Shown here: positions 9,436 to 21,793 of the stretch, piece by piece
Layout: each line of letters begins with the position of its first letter
Position numbering within the stretch: position 1 is the stretch's first letter
Source of the DNA: Rebecca billardiae RCC1528
Lineage: Eukaryota; Haptophyta
Direction: 5' to 3'
Assembly (NCBI GenBank): GCA_965240325.2
Contig: OZ251229.1
Span: forward strand, 2,604,001-2,668,000
DNA length: 64,000 bases
Notes under the pieces: generated by a model
What the model was told of the DNA's origin: nothing
Databases searched by the model: none
Seen by the model: the letters and a program-made list of their open reading frames with translations, nothing else
Made by a program: the position numbers and the translations under genes

Positions 9436-11350
9436 ATGGCAAGCTCGCCGGAGCGAGCGAACGTGCCGGGCGACGCCGAGTTGCCCAGGGAGCACGCGAC
9501 GGTGCTGGACGCACCAGACGACACACCCGCGCAGCAGCCTCAGCCCGCACCCGAGGGCGAGGCCGCCGGCATGGGTTCGCGCGACGCGGCAGACGGCGAT
9601 GTGCCGCTGCCGCACGGCGGCGACGCGCACGCAGCGCGCGCAGGAGTGGGGGGTGGCGCGGCCGAGGCCGGTGGCGCGGCGGAGGGCGCCGCAAAGTTGG
9701 AGCCAGCCTCCGCCACCGCACCGGCCGGCCCAACGGACGCGGGAGCCGCGGCTGCTGTCGCGGCGGCCGCGGCGGAGGCGGCGGCGAGCGGCGGCGAGCA
9801 GCCAGCGGCCGCGCTGCAGATGCCGCTGCTGGGCGGCCTCGTGCCGAGCACATCACTGAACATGATGCCTTCGAACCCGATGCTGTTCCAGCAGATGAAC
9901 CCGATCCCGATCCCCGCGCTCGCGCCATCGGCGGGTGGCGCCGCCGCGCCGGCGGCCGACGGCGCGGCGCCGACGGCGCCGCCCGTCGACCCCGCGGCGG
10001 TACCACCGCCGCCCGCGGCGACAGCGGGCGCCGATCCGGGGGCGGTGGGCGGCCTCGTGGTGGCGCCGGCCGCGGATGGGCTCGTGGCCGCCCCGGACCA
10101 CGCCGCGCGCGCGGACGTGGAGATGGCGCCCGCGGCGCCGGCGGCGGACGCCTTGGGCGACGCGGCCGCGGCGTCGGGCGGCGCGGCGCCGCCGGACGCG
10201 GCGCCGACGGGCGGCGCGGAGGGCATGCCCATGCTCGCGCAGAACGACCAGAGCTTCGTGTGCAACATCTGCCGCAAAAGCTTCAAGCGCGAGATGAACC
10301 TCATCTTCCACATGACCACGCACCGGCAGCGGCAGACCGTCGAGGGCGTCGGCGAGGTGCCCAACTCGAACGCGCCCGTCAAGTGCTCCGACTGCCCAAA
10401 GGTGTTTGCCACCAAGTACCAGGCGAAGAAGCACTTCTTGCGGCGCCACTTCAAGGGCGAGCGGCCGTACAAGTGCAAGAAGTGCAACAAGAAGTCGTTC
10501 ACCGTCAAGGAGGACCTCACGATGCACATGAAGGCGTGCGGCCAGGTCTTCACCTGCTCGTGCGGCATCCGGCTCTGCTCGCTCGGCGCGCTCAAGCGGC
10601 ACGCAAAGTACTTCAAGCACGAGCCGACGACCTGGGAGGGCACGCCGGTGGTGGGCAACGAGTTCGGGCTGCGCGGGCCGGGCGACGACGGGCTCTCGGG
10701 CGTGCTCATGCACGACGGGGGCAAGGGCGGCGACGACGACGACTCGGACGACGACGGCGCGATCGGCCACGCCGGCGTCGGCAGCCGCGGCGGCATGATG
10801 CCAAGCGTCGACGTCGCGGACGGCGCGGCCGCGCAGGCGCTGCTGATGGCGGACCAGTCGCGCGCCGCGCAGTTCGACCACGGCAACGGCGCGATGCCCT
10901 CGGGCATGCCGCAGCTCTGGGTGCCGCAGGGCGCGCAGCAGACGCCCGACGCGATGCTCCGCCAAATGCAGGTGGCGCAACACCACGCCGCTCTGCTCAG
11001 CCAGCAGCAGGTGCGCGCGCCGCGCCGCGCCCCGCGCCGCGGCCGCGGCCGCCGCCGAGCGCGCCGCCGCCGCCGCGCGCGCGCGTGAGGCGGCTCGCGC
11101 GCCGCCGTGCGCGCTCGGGCTCACCGCCGCGCCGCGCCGCCGCACGCCGCGCCGCCTCCGCCCCGCCGCGCCCGCGCAGCAACTGCAATCCGCTCTCCTC
11201 GCGCATCCGCAGCTGCAGATGGCGCACTACAACCCGGCCGCGCTGCAGGTCTGCGCCAGCCACATGCTGCTGGGCGCGTCGGCACCGCAGGGGCCCAATG
11301 ACTCGGCCGCCGCCGCCGGAGCCGGCGGGGCCGGGGGGCAGCAGCACTGA
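9436..11350 (+). CDS. C2H2 zinc-finger protein with WIP/IDD-like finger array
   Basis: Two exons: 9436-11010 and 11180-11350, with a 169-nt GT-AG phase-0 intron; 581 residues. The first 270 residues are Ala/Gly/Pro-rich and disordered. Finger 1 is FVCNICRKSFKREMNLIFHM (C276, C279, H292, H296). Finger 2 is KCSDCPKVFATKYQAKKHF with H333 and H338. Finger 3 starts YKCKKCNKKSFTVKEDL (C347, C350) and ends HMKAC. The last is FTCSCGIRLCSLGALKRHAK. The CGQVFTCSCG linkage and the C2HC-style spacing of the last two fingers resemble plant WIP/IDD/STOP1-type domains rather than tandem TFIIIA fingers. An acidic Asp run and a Gln/His-rich C-terminus follow, which fits a nuclear transcription factor. Exon 2 restores a Gln/Met-rich tail ending QQH. 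Confidence 0.8.
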
Positions 11351-14283
11351 GGGCGCGCGGGACCGCACGCCGCCGCCTTCACTCCGCACCTCGCTACTCC
11401 TCACCCACGTGCTGCTCTCTCCGTTTCTACGCGGCCGGCGATCGCTCAGCCGCCCGCGCCCGGCGCCAGCCAGCCAGCACGCTTCGCCGCCACATCGACC
11501 ACTTTGCCGGCGCGCGCGCCTAACGCGCGCGCTCGGACGTTCGCCACCGGCATCTTTCCCCCGCATCCATCGTCAAGCCGGGCGGACGCTGCCCGTCGGG
11601 GCCACGCACGCGCGGCTCGTCTCGGCGGCCGACCAGCGGCCCCGACGCCGGCCCGCGGCGCGCCACCTGCCGCGGCACGCAGCAATCACACGACACGGAC
11701 GACGCGCGTTGGCGTCGCCCGCACGACGCACGACGCTCGAGCCCCGCCCACATCGAGGAGCCGACGTCGCGCGTCGGCCCGGACGTGTGTCAGGGTGGCG
11801 TCGACGGCCCCGACTCGCGCCCACTACTTCGCACGCTGCCAGTGCTCATCATCGACTCGGCCATCCGATGAACGAGATCCGAACGCGCTGCCCCGTTGCC
11901 CTGTGTGTTGACGGCGACGAGCCGTGCCACGGCGGCGGCTTCATCATTCATCAATCAGTTCTTCATGCAGCGGCCGAGCAAGCTCCATCTACCGTAGCTC
12001 AGAGAGTCTGTCGTATATATATAGCAGCAGCATCATTCGGACACGGGCAGTGTCACTGTCAGTCTATTATAGGGGGGCCAAAGTGGCACTGTAGCGTTAC
12101 TGACGGCCACGAGCGCGGGTCCTAGCGAGTGTTTAGAGCTGATTTCGGGCTGGATCATTTGCCCTCTGGAGGGGTCTGGGCCGGCCATGTAAAAAAATCA
12201 GGTGCACATACCCTGAATATAGGGCGTAACGGCTAGCATATTTACTTATTAGAATGAGCCTGAACTTATTGGAAACGGCATGTAACGGTCGTCCTATATG
12301 TGACATATAGACCATGTCGACCTCACTTTGTTAGAGCATCTCAGCGAGATCGTTCTGAGTCCCCAGCAGCAGCAGGTCCCAACATGCGATATAGGCTGTG
12401 TACTGGCAGGCTGTCAAATATGTAGTTTCCTAGAAGCCACCGATCGTTACATACCCACTGTGTATATAGGCGCCATGCTGATGAATACAGCCTCGTCTGA
12501 TCTCGAGCTGCGAGATACGTTTTCAGACTGTGTATACGGCCACGCGTACGGCGTATTGCAGACATATTAGACCCAAAGCACCGGCCCCACGTCCTCAGCC
12601 CGGGAGTGCTCTCGGTCATAGTCAAGGTTTAAAGTCACTCGAGCCAACCGTCACCGCTCCCTGGCCGAGACCTACGAGGCAGGTCAAATCTGTCGTCGTC
12701 GCAGTGCGGCACAGTGCCGAGCATGCGATTCGGCAGCAAACGTCTGCTCCAGGCGGTGGCTGGCGTGTCTGCACCAAACCAGGCTGGATGGGATTGGTCC
12801 ACATAGGTACGCACTACCCTGTTCCGCGCTATTTCTGGGCTTAGGGGCGGATATTCGGCCTACAGAGGCTGATCCGGCGCTGTTCGGCGCTCCTGGCTGG
12901 CTGCGCGGAGCCCAACGGCAAGCGCCGGCGTGTGCAAGGTGTCAAGATTGAGACGGTCTCTGACGCTCCCGCCGGTCTTGGGCGCACCAGGGTGCATGAG
13001 GGCCCATCTGCATCTGCTTCTGCAGGCATGAGCGTCACAGGGGCGCGCTTGCAGGCACGGTCGAGTGCACGTCGGACCTGTCGAATGAGCCAACCGCTGC
13101 CTGCGAGCACGTCCGCGACGTCCTGAGAGGCGAATGGGAGGCGCCCAGACGCCATCAGAGGGCACACGTGACCCATACCCAACGTACTGACCATCGCAAG
13201 TGCCACGGCAGGTGCAAACACGGGCCCTACAAGCGGAACATGACAGTTGCGAGCTCCGCGGAGGTGCTGTGCGCGAGCTCGCGCCGGTCTGCTGACGGCG
13301 ATTCCGGCGCAGTAGGGCAGGTTAGGCGAGCTGGGCATTCACAGACATACATGGACGATTGGTCCGAGCATCGATCTCATTGGTCCGAGTTGATCATGCG
13401 CCACAACGTGCGGTAGCGTAGCGGGCGTACGCAGCGCACCAATTCAAGCCGGCCGACGCGCGCCGCGCACGGCGCGAGGTGGCCAAGAAGCGGGTGGTGA
13501 GCCGCTGGTGGCGCAAAGGCACGGGTCAGTAGCGCCCACCAGCGTCACGCGCGCGCGCACCCGAGACCATCTCGGCGTATCATGGGACGCGAGCGCGCGG
13601 CGGTCCACTGCCTCCGGCCGCTCGTGCTGGAGCGGAACCGAGCTCTGAGCGCCCGAAGGCGTCGGAGCTCGATTTTCGAGCGGGGTCCGAGAAAAAGGCT
13701 CCGCGCCACCCTAAAAGGCCGAGGGCGGAGCGAAAATGCGACGCGACTTTGCTTTTCATTTTTAAATGGGCGGTTTGGCCCCCCTATCTATTAACCACCG
13801 CCGAAGCCGCCGCCGTCATCTGGCCGGTCAGCAGCTGAGCCTGACTGCCTGAGCCCTGCGTAGCCTGCTCACTTGCTGTCTGCTCATGCTGACTGCTGAG
13901 CTGCTGAGCCCCGGCGGCTGGCTGGCCCTCGGGGCCACTGCCGCTGTGGCCATGCAGCAGGTAATCCGCCCGAATCCGATGTTGTGTGCCGCGGCGGGGC
14001 AGCATGAAGGCGCGCCGGGGCTGCACTGCGCCAGGCAGCCCCCTCCCCATCTATCGGCAGGGCCACTGACGGCCAGCCCGCCGTCCCGGCAGTCGACCGG
14101 CGGCTCAGCCGAGGAGCCGCGCCGCGCCCGGCCTCGCAATCAGCACTCAGTGCGATGAGACATGGGCAGGCTGGTGGCTCGCGTGTCGCCCACGATGGCC
14201 TCGGCTCGTGTATGTACGCCCCGAGCGCCGCGCCGCGTTGGGCCCACAGCGACGTGCGCAGCGCCGCGGTGTGATCGGCCGAT
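11351..14283. other. Intergenic spacer, no supported gene
   Basis: Nearly 3 kb. The first part (to about 11900) is GC-rich 3' flank. 12000-12850 is mixed with short AT-rich patches. 12850-13340 has a 165-codon minus-strand frame with poor third-position GC, which I do not accept as a gene. No RNA gene recognised. Confidence 0.4.
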
Positions 14284-14654
14284 TCACTTCATCAACTTCT
14301 TGATGGCGTCAATGTCCTTCTGCAGCTCGTCCAGCTTCTTCTTTGGGACCTGCACCATCGTGCCGTCGCTCTCCAATGTGTCGCGGTAGTACCACGTGAA
14401 GGCACCTGCGCGCGCGCAGGTGCCAGCGGGCCCGCAGGGCGCCGTGTCAGCCATGCTCGCGCATGGCGGACGGGCGCAAATGGTCAGGCGCACGTACCGA
14501 CGTAGACTGCGCCAATCACCATCCACGAGTCGCTGTCGAGGAGCGGGGGCGATGACTCGGCAGCCGCCTCGGTCGAGAAGCTGCGCATGGAGCCAGACGT
14601 CATCTGACGCCGCACCCCCGCACCACCGCGGCGAAAGAGTGAGGCCGCGAACAT
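14284..14654 (-). CDS. Small single-span, probably mitochondrial, membrane protein
   Basis: Two exons on the minus strand: 14654-14498 and 14405-14284, with a 92-nt GT-AG intron that splits a glycine codon; 92 residues. Residues 1-32 form a good mitochondrial presequence (MFAASLFRRGGAGVRRQMTS, then SMRSFSTEA). One membrane helix spans about 48-60 (SWMVIGAVYVGAFTWYY). The C-terminus is a charged amphipathic helix (VPKKKLDELQKDIDAIKKL). The shape resembles small accessory subunits of respiratory complexes or assembly factors, but I recognise no family. The reading switches frame exactly at a consensus donor and acceptor, which supports the model. It lies 218 bp downstream of the Erv46 gene on the same strand. 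Confidence 0.65.
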
Positions 14655-14872
14655 CGCTCCCTTCCGAACGAGACGACGCCCTGCTGCTCGCAGTCGCAGC
14701 TGCACCTCTCCCGGATTCTCGCGACGAAACAGCGCGCGGAAAATGCGACGTTTTCCGCTTTTTCCCCGCATAATGATTTCCCCTCGCTGCCACTGGCTTT
14801 GCTGTTCGCTGAAAAGGCGCGTGCCTCCCGACCGAGGACCCGACCTGGTCGTGACACAGTGGACGGCGCCCG

Positions 14873-16186
14873 CTAGCGCGCGTGCAGCTTGGCTCGCATC
14901 GCCGCCGCGCCGCGTGGCCGCCTGCACCGCGCCCGGCCCTCTGCAATCAGCTCGGCGGTCGAGAGCACGCACGAGTCGAGCAGCATCGCGATTGTGAAGC
15001 CGCCGCCGATGATGGCGCACGCGGACGCGAGCAGCTCGACGGGGGCGCGCGCGCTCTCCTCGATCACGACGCCGATGGGGCTCAGCCCGTACGAGAGCAG
15101 CACGCGCGGCGCCTCCGCCCCCGCGCCGCCCGAGCCGCCGCCGGCGCCGCCGCCACCCGCCCCGCCAGCTGCGCGCAATCTCCCGCAATCTCCCAGCGGC
15201 AGCTCGCGCTCGCTCACGGCGTAATCGAACTGGTCACGGTGGAGGAGAGCGCCGTCGGGCGCGCGCACGGCCTCGGGCACGACGGTGGCGGTGTACTCGT
15301 ACGCCCGGCCGCACGCGCCGTCGGCTGCGCCCGCGTCCACGACGCGCTGCGCCCCGGCCAGCGCGCCCGCGCCACTCGCCTGCGGCGCGCCGGTCGGTGA
15401 GGCCGCGCCCGCGCCGCCAGCCGACGCAGGCGCTCGCCCAAAGGTGAGCGCGTGTACGACGTGGGTGAGGTTTGCGCCCGCGCCTCCGCTGAGGCGGAGC
15501 ACGCCGGCGGCGCGCGGGAGCTCGACGTGGCCGAACAGCGCGCACCCCGCCGACGACGCACCGCCGCTCGGCGGCTCGCCGCCACCGGACGACAGCTGGC
15601 GGGCCGTGCCATCGGCTGCGACGGCGTGGGAGGTCAGCCCTCTGCACAGCGGCGCGCGCTTCCACGCGCCGAAGAGGCCGTGCGCGTGGTGGGCCGCGCG
15701 CACATCGGCGCACGTGTTGCAGCACGCGCTGCCCGCGCGTGAGCTCGCGGCCTCCGCCGCGTCCTGCTCCCCTGTGATCGCGAAGCAGCGGCCACACGGG
15801 ACGCCGCCGACGGCTCGCCTCGCCGCGCGCGCCTCAGGGCCAGAGGCGGCAAGCGGCGCGACGTAGAGCGCCCAGCTCGCAGCCGCCTGCCGGGCGCCAA
15901 AGTGATCAAGCGCTTCGAGCTCGACGGCGTCGCACGCTAGGGCGGGCAGGGATATGTTCAGCTGCACGCGCATGCGCCCGCCGGGCGGCGTCGTGTCGAC
16001 ATCCATGGTCACGTGTCGACGCGGCGGCTCGAGCACGAAGGCTCGGATGTCGGCGAGCAGCAGCGCGCCGATCACGACGCACGCAACGATCGAGATGAGC
16101 CCACCGCCACGCGTGCGCTCGAGGAACTCGTCCAGCGTCTTCGGGTACGCGTCGAGCGAGCGGCACCACAGCGCGCAGGCGGCCAT
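14873..16186 (-). CDS. ERGIC3: Erv46/ERGIC3 family ER-Golgi cargo receptor
   Basis: A single exon of 437 residues from the ATG at 16186. The N-terminus (SLDAYPKTLDEFLERTRGGG) is the classical cytosolic Erv41/46 start, followed by membrane span 1 (LISIVACVVIGALLLADI). The lumenal domain has the CGRC pair, then SACCNTCADVRAAH, which matches the conserved double-cysteine region of Erv46. Later landmarks are YEYTATVVPE, QFDYAVSERE and SYGLSPIGVVIEE. Span 2 (ACAIIGGGFTIAMLLDS) leads to a short basic tail. Known role: with Erv41, cycling in COPII/COPI vesicles and retrieving escaped ER residents. The lumenal part carries Gly/Ala-rich insertions, so the protein is somewhat longer than typical. The in-frame ATG at 16294 adds a segment without family match. 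Confidence 0.9.
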   Translation of the reverse strand: MAACALWCRSLDAYPKTLDEFLERTRGGGLISIVACVVIGALLLADIRAFVLEPPRRHVTMDVDTTPPGGRMRVQLNISLPALACDAVELEALDHFGARQAAASWALYVAPLAASGPEARAARRAVGGVPCGRCFAITGEQDAAEAASSRAGSACCNTCADVRAAHHAHGLFGAWKRAPLCRGLTSHAVAADGTARQLSSGGGEPPSGGASSAGCALFGHVELPRAAGVLRLSGGAGANLTHVVHALTFGRAPASAGGAGAASPTGAPQASGAGALAGAQRVVDAGAADGACGRAYEYTATVVPEAVRAPDGALLHRDQFDYAVSERELPLGDCGRLRAAGGAGGGGAGGGSGGAGAEAPRVLLSYGLSPIGVVIEESARAPVELLASACAIIGGGFTIAMLLDSCVLSTAELIAEGRARCRRPRGAAAMRAKLHAR

Positions 16187-17129
16187 GCTGCCGCCATGCG
16201 CGCCGCCGGCTCCGGCCAGCGAGCGGCCATCCGGCCAACTTATCATTGGGCAACTGGGGCAGCGGGCCGTGGCCAAGGACTCGGCACCACCCACTCTGAG
16301 AGCCAGAGAGCGTCAGACTCAGGCTGAGTGCGTATGTAGCAGGGCAGAATCATGCCACGGCTACGTATTACGAGTGCGGGTGTGCGAAGGCAGTGCTAGT
16401 GTTGCCACCAGTGCTCGTACGATACGGACACTCCTGGGCAACCGGGTCGGCTGACTCTAGCCGTCGTCGCGGTGCGTGAAGCCGGAGGGCGTACAACCGC
16501 CGCCGTCGTTGACAACAGCACGCGCAAGAGCCGCTGCCACACCTATTCGAGGTCGCGCGCATGACAGTCCGGGGCGCCCAGCCGGGTTGCGATGTCATGC
16601 ACATGCGCCCCGCAAGGCATGAGGGAGCACGTCGACCCGCATCTGTATGCCCAGATTTGGCCGAAGCCCGAGCCGCGAAGCCGCCGCCGGCAAAAAGCGG
16701 GACTTGAGATGATCAATCAACTCATCAAGTTATGCTCACTTTTGTACATGGGCAGTTCCAATCGATCCGAAATAGCCAATAATAATCGAGAGCCGAACAC
16801 GTGAATCGTTCTCCACGAACCACTGCCGCGCGGGCAGCCGCCGCTTCCACGTGCTCAGCAAAGGTGCAACAGCATCTCGGCTGTCGAGGGGCGCAGTCAA
16901 ACTCGAGCCAGGCCTCGCACCCGTGGCCAGTGGTGCCGCCGAGCGCGATGCCCACGGAGAGCAAAATCGAGAAGCGCGACCTCGACGCCGTGCCCTCGTC
17001 GTTCGCCGACTTTGCCCTCCGTGATGGATTGTGCGCGCCTGCCGAGTGCGGCGCGCCCCTCGCCCTCTGCGCAACTGGCAGCACGCTCACCGAACCTGTT
17101 GCCTCCGCTGCGCGCCCTGGCGCCCACCA
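16187..17129. other. Upstream spacer of Erv46, no firm gene
   Basis: GC-rich to mixed DNA. A plus-strand frame from 16801 contains MPTESKIEKRDLDAVPSS, which looks protein-like and may be a 5' exon of the fragment at 17130-17347, but I cannot define its splice sites. Confidence 0.35.
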
Positions 17130-17347
17130 GCTGCCCAGGGCAGATTGGGGAGATGGCGGTGGTGCACGATGCGTTGCATCTCTCTTCCGACAGCAACACG
17201 TGCATGCAGATCTGCCTGCCAGCCGCGCTGCGGTCGGCGCCGATCTCCGGCGTCTCCTTTGGCTCGACGTGCTACGACCTCGGGTTCAGCGACTACGCGG
17301 GCCACGACAGGAGAGATGGCGTGGAGTACCTGACGTGGTTGAGGTGA
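17130..17347 (+). CDS. Possible terminal exon of an unidentified cysteine-containing protein
   Basis: A plus-strand frame ending at TGA 17345-17347 reads GEMAVVHDALHLSSDSN, TCMQICLPAAL, GVSFGSTCYDLGFSDYAGHD and ends YLTWLR. Third positions are GC-rich and composition is protein-like, unlike the frame upstream of it. A CAG acceptor at about 17140 (just before ATTGGGGAGATG) could start the exon. The 5' exon is not resolved and no family is recognised. It may equally be a pseudogene fragment. Confidence 0.3.
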
Positions 17348-17909
17348 ACGTGTCGCACGCGTATGACCGCACGCTGCCACGCTCGCAGGGCCCTCGCCTC
17401 CCGGATGCTTCGTGCCAGGCGGACCACGCTGTCGATGTCGGCACGTCCGAGTGCGCTGCCACAGTGGACGCCAGCGCCGCCCAGCGCAGCTGCGCTGCTG
17501 CGTCATTGTCGCGTCGGACTGGATCAGGTCACCCGGTGGGGCTTGCGCGTACACACCTGTTGCACTACATGTACACTTCTGATTCTGACTCTGGAGCATG
17601 ATAATCCTTCGCAGGCTAGTACATGTGCCTAGGGAGAGTAGGTAGCTGCGGCTAGCTGTTCTGCGCCGGCGCGGGACGGCCCGCATCACGATCTCGTCAC
17701 GCGCAGCATTTCTTCCTCGAAAAAAAGAAGATGCTGCCGATTCTCAAGTTCCCGGTGGTTGACTGGTTGCTCAGTGGCAGGCTGGCAGCAGAGCCGGACA
17801 TTGTACATCGGTTCTGGCCGGATCGCCGCTTGAAAGCCGCCACTTTGCGCACTGGCGGACTGGCCACTGGCGCAGCGGCTGCCCAACGGCCTTCGTCGAG
17901 GCCTACGCG
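17348..17909. other. Spacer upstream of WD40 gene
   Basis: Mixed composition; no motif recognised. Must contain the promoter of the WD40 gene starting at 17910. Confidence 0.35.
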
Positions 17910-20900
17910 ATGGCGCACACCGCCCCCGCCACGAGCGCCGGCGTGACGTACCACCTGCAGCGCACGCGCGAGCCGTCGGGGGCAAAGTGCGCGCGCGCAC
18001 TGTGGGATCCGAACGCCGCGGAAGCGCTCGCCCTCGTCTGTGCGCATGGCGAGCTCACCTACCGCGACGTGCGCGCGCGGACGGCGGAGCACTATGAGCT
18101 GATCGCGTTCGAGCACGGCAGCGCGACCACTGTCCGCGTCGAGCGGGCGTGGTCGACGGCGTGCTTCGTGCCTGGGGCGCCGGCGCGGCTTCTCTTCTCC
18201 CTCCTCCACTCCTCGCGCGTGCTCAGCCTGGACTTGCCCACGGGCCAGGCCTCGGTCGCGCGCGTGCCGATCATCCCGCTCGCTGTCGCGTTTCATCAGA
18301 GCGCCATTTGCGCGCTCGCAAGCTGCGGTGGGTGACTCCTCCCCCCCGTCACGGGCGCGCGTCCGTGTGCGCGCCGTACTGCGCGACCTCGCCCTCGACG
18401 CTCACCCGTGCCCCGCCACCCCGACCCTGCGCACGCCGCAAAATCGTGACGCGGCCACGCGCTGGCTCGTTGCTTTGCGCGTGCGCGCGCTCGCACCGCC
18501 GCGCTGGCCTGTGGCGCAGGTGAGTACGTGGCCGTGGGGTACGAGGATGGCTCGGTGGGGTACTGGCAGCTGCCGCCGCCCGCGGGCGGCGCCGCCGGCG
18601 TGCGGCCGCCCGCGGCCATCTCGCTCAAGCGGCACGCGCACGCGCGGCCGGTAATCGCGGCCTCGAGCATGCACATTCACTCCGCGGACTTTCGACTGGC
18701 TGTGATCGCGAGCGGCTCGACGGACGGCGCGGTGCGGCTGTGGGACGCTGTGTCGGGGGAGGCGCTCGTGGCGTTCGCGGGGCGCGACGCGCTCGCGCCG
18801 ACGATCCGGACCGCGCTCCTACCGCCGCCGGGTGCGCTCTCGGCGAGCCTTGCCGCCGCGATCGCCGCCGCAGCCGCGCCCGAAGTCGGTGCGGGCGGCG
18901 CCGCCTCGCAGTTTGGCGAGGTCGCGATTCTGACCGCCCTGCAGTCCGGCTCGGTCGGCGTGGCGACGCTGCGTGAGGGCACGGGCGGCCTGCACACGCA
19001 CCAGGCGCTCGTGCCGCCGCCGCCGAGCATGCCCACGCCAGTCCGGGTCGTCGACATCGCCGTAAGTCCGGACGGGCGTTACGGCGCCGTGATCTTCGCG
19101 TCCCGGGCGGCTCGGCTTCGCGAGGGGGTGGAGGAGGAGGAGGCTGAGGCGGAGGCGCACGGCGCGGGCGCGGAGGAGGAGGTGCCCGTGGACCAGCGCG
19201 TGCGCGTGTTCGCGCTCGCGGACCTCGGCCGCTTCCACACCGTGCGCATGCCCGCCACGCTCGACGAGCCTGTTGCAGGCATCTCGCTTGTGCCTGCGGC
19301 TGCGCCGGCCGCGGCGCACCCGCCTGCGTCTGCGCCGGCCGCGCACCCTCACGCGGGCGCGTGCGAGCTGCGTGTGTGCACGAGCCGCGCGCGTGTCGCT
19401 CGCTGGGCGGTGAGCCAGCGCGCGGGCGAGCTGGTGGTGACGCCGCTGGTCGAGCGCACTGCGCACCCGGCGCCGGCGAGCCCGACTGGCGCGCTCGCCG
19501 CGGCCGCGTCTGCCTCCCACTGTGGTGCGGGTGCGGCCGCGGCGGGTCCGGCGACGATCGCCCTGATTCCGACAAGTGACGGGGCTGCGGACGTCTCGCT
19601 GCGGCACGACGCGGCGCATCGGCACGGCGCGGCGCCGCCGCTCCGCGCCCCGCCGACGCCGAGCGCGCCGTCGCCCGGCGTGCTGCGCTCGCCCTACAGT
19701 CGCGAGAGTGCGCACGGCTCGCCCGCACGCGCGGCGGCTGGCGCGTGGCGTGGCGAGGCCGGCGACGCACTGGGTGCGGCGCTGCGCACGTCGCCGCCGC
19801 CCTCTCGCGCTGGAGCTTCCGCGTCGCCGGCGCGCTCGTTCGAGCCCTCGCCGCGCGCGTCGACCGCCCGCGCGGCCGCGCACGCCACGGCGAGTGCCTG
19901 TGCGGCGCACGGCGCAGGTAGCACCGCCGCCAACACCCCGCGCGGCGGTTACGGATACGGTTACGGATACGGTTACGCGCCCTCCTCGCCCGGGCGCGCG
20001 CCCACCACGACGACCAACAGCCCGCCGCGCGGCCACGGCCCGCCCAGCCTGCCCTCGACCGCCACCTCGCCGCTCCGCCAGCCGGCAGCGGCGGCGGCGC
20101 CGCCACCGCAGGCGTGCGCCCGAGCCGACGGCTGGGTGGCTGGCGCCGGTGGCGGCGGCGGCGCCGAAGTCATCGCCGGCGGCGGCCGCCGCGAGACGAC
20201 GAGCCTGGCGAGCTCCGCGGCGCTCGCGGCCGCGACGGCGCGCTCTCACGCGTACCGTCCGAGCGGCGCGTCAAGCCAGGCCGCCGCGCCGCCGTGGGCG
20301 GACGCGCCGAACGCGCTGGCCGTGCCGGCCGCGCACTCGATGGCTCGGCTCGAAGCCGAGCTGGCGGATTTGCATGCCGCGCTCGGGGCGGGCTCGGAGT
20401 CGGCGCCGGCGCGCGCGGGCGGGTTTGCCTACGGCGCGAGCGGCGCGCTCGGTGCCTACTCCGACGGCGCTGCCCCGCTGAGCGCGAACGCGGAGGGCGA
20501 GGAGGAGGGCGCGCTCGGCGGCGGCGCCGGCGCACCTCTGTCTGCCAAGGTGGGTAGGGTCGCCCGCGACGCGCGTCTGCGGCGCGTGCCACGGCGGAGC
20601 GGCCGCGCCGCCCGCCGCGCTCGGAGCGCTCGGAGCGGCGCACGCGCTGACCACGCACGAGCCTGCGCGCCCGCCGACCCCCTTGCGCTCGCTGCTCCGT
20701 GCGGCGCGCGCAACGATCGCGCGCGCATTCGGCTGCCTACGTCCCGTGCGCACGCGCGCAGGTTCTCAACATGGGGAGCGGCGCGCGCCGGTTCGGCACG
20801 GTGCCTGCACTCACCGAGCCGCGGCCGGAGGATTTCGCGACGCCAATCGCCGACCCGCACGCGCCGCCCGCGCTCAGCACGGCGCGCGCCGCCGACGCGC

Positions 20901-21229
20901 TGCTGCGCGTCATGTACTCGGCCGACCGCGAGCTGGAGGTGCGCGCCGCGACGGCGGGGGCTGCGCCGTGCGGCGCACGCGGCCGCGCGCGCGCGACGGA
21001 GCGCGCCGTGCGCCGTGCCGACACGCGCTTCTCCCGCGCGCGCCGCGCGCCGGCGGCTGCGCAGGTGCGCTCGGTGGAGGCGGTGCCAGAGGAGCCCTGG
21101 CTGATGAGCGTCCCCGCGTCGCACCACGTGCTGCTGGGCCACTCGCTCAACCTGCTCAGCTCGGGCGACGTGGCGGCACACTTTGACCTGGCACGCGCGC
21201 CGTCCTTCCAGCAGCATGCGATTCTCTGA
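17910..21229 (+). CDS. WD40-repeat protein with long disordered middle
   Basis: Four exons: 17910-18327, 18520-20549, 20762-20938 and 21065-21229, with GT-AG introns of 192, 212 and 126 nt; the reading frame is kept across all of them; 929 residues. The N-terminal third holds beta-propeller blades; the clearest are YVAVGYEDGSVGYWQL, AVIASGSTDGAVRLWDAVSG and VRVVDIAVSPDGRYGAVIF. Residues about 460-800 are Ala/Ser/Pro-rich and disordered, with a GYGYGYGYGY run from a TACGGA hexamer repeat near 19950-19975. Exons 3-4 encode a compact conserved-looking tail (RRFGTVPALTEPRPEDF, LLGHSLNLLSSGD). Role unknown: WD40 proteins scaffold complexes and nothing here names the partner. I could not assign it to a specific WDR family. 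Confidence 0.75.
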
Positions 21230-21793
21230 CGTCCGACTCCGAGCGAGCTCGTCTACTTAGAGCTGACGAGCGTATCAGCTCGTGCGGGCGCCGCGCCCGG
21301 CTCGCCCGGCGCCCGCAGCCGCCGCAGCGGTCGAACTCAGAGTGGCACTGCGGCCTGATCAGCCGGCACTCAGCCCGTGATGTCCATGTCGTCTGCCGCC
21401 GTGATGGCCTGATCGGCCCGCGGCGGCGGCCCCGCCGCCCGCGCCGCCGGCCCGCGCTGACGGGCCGCGCGTTGACGTCGTGACGATGCGGCCCGTGACG
21501 GCGTGATCGGTACCGAGTAGTGATGACGACGATACTGATGACGACGGCGCGCCGCTCGTCGAACGACGATCATATCCGCCAGGACTAGCTCATCAATATC
21601 ACTGTTATGACGAATCAGATTGATGCGCGAAGTCTGAGAGCTAGTGCTGAGAAGTGGCACGCGCTCCGGGCTCAGCCTCGTCGGTCACACTCGATCACAC
21701 TATTCACAGTGCGTCAGTGGCGGCCGGCACTTAAAGTCGACACTGCTGCCTGCTCGTCGTTGCGGACTGCGACTTTGAGCGCAGCGGCAACAG
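21230..21793. other. Intergenic spacer between convergent genes
   Basis: Contains the 3' flanks of the WD40 gene and the minus-strand gene ending at 21794. A GC-rich block at 21410-21480 is followed by ACGATGA-like imperfect repeats. No gene seen. Confidence 0.4.

Noticed and set aside
12841-13338. 165-codon minus-strand frame
   Set aside because: Some hydrophobic stretches but mixed third-position GC, no family motif and no splice support; not distinguishable from chance.
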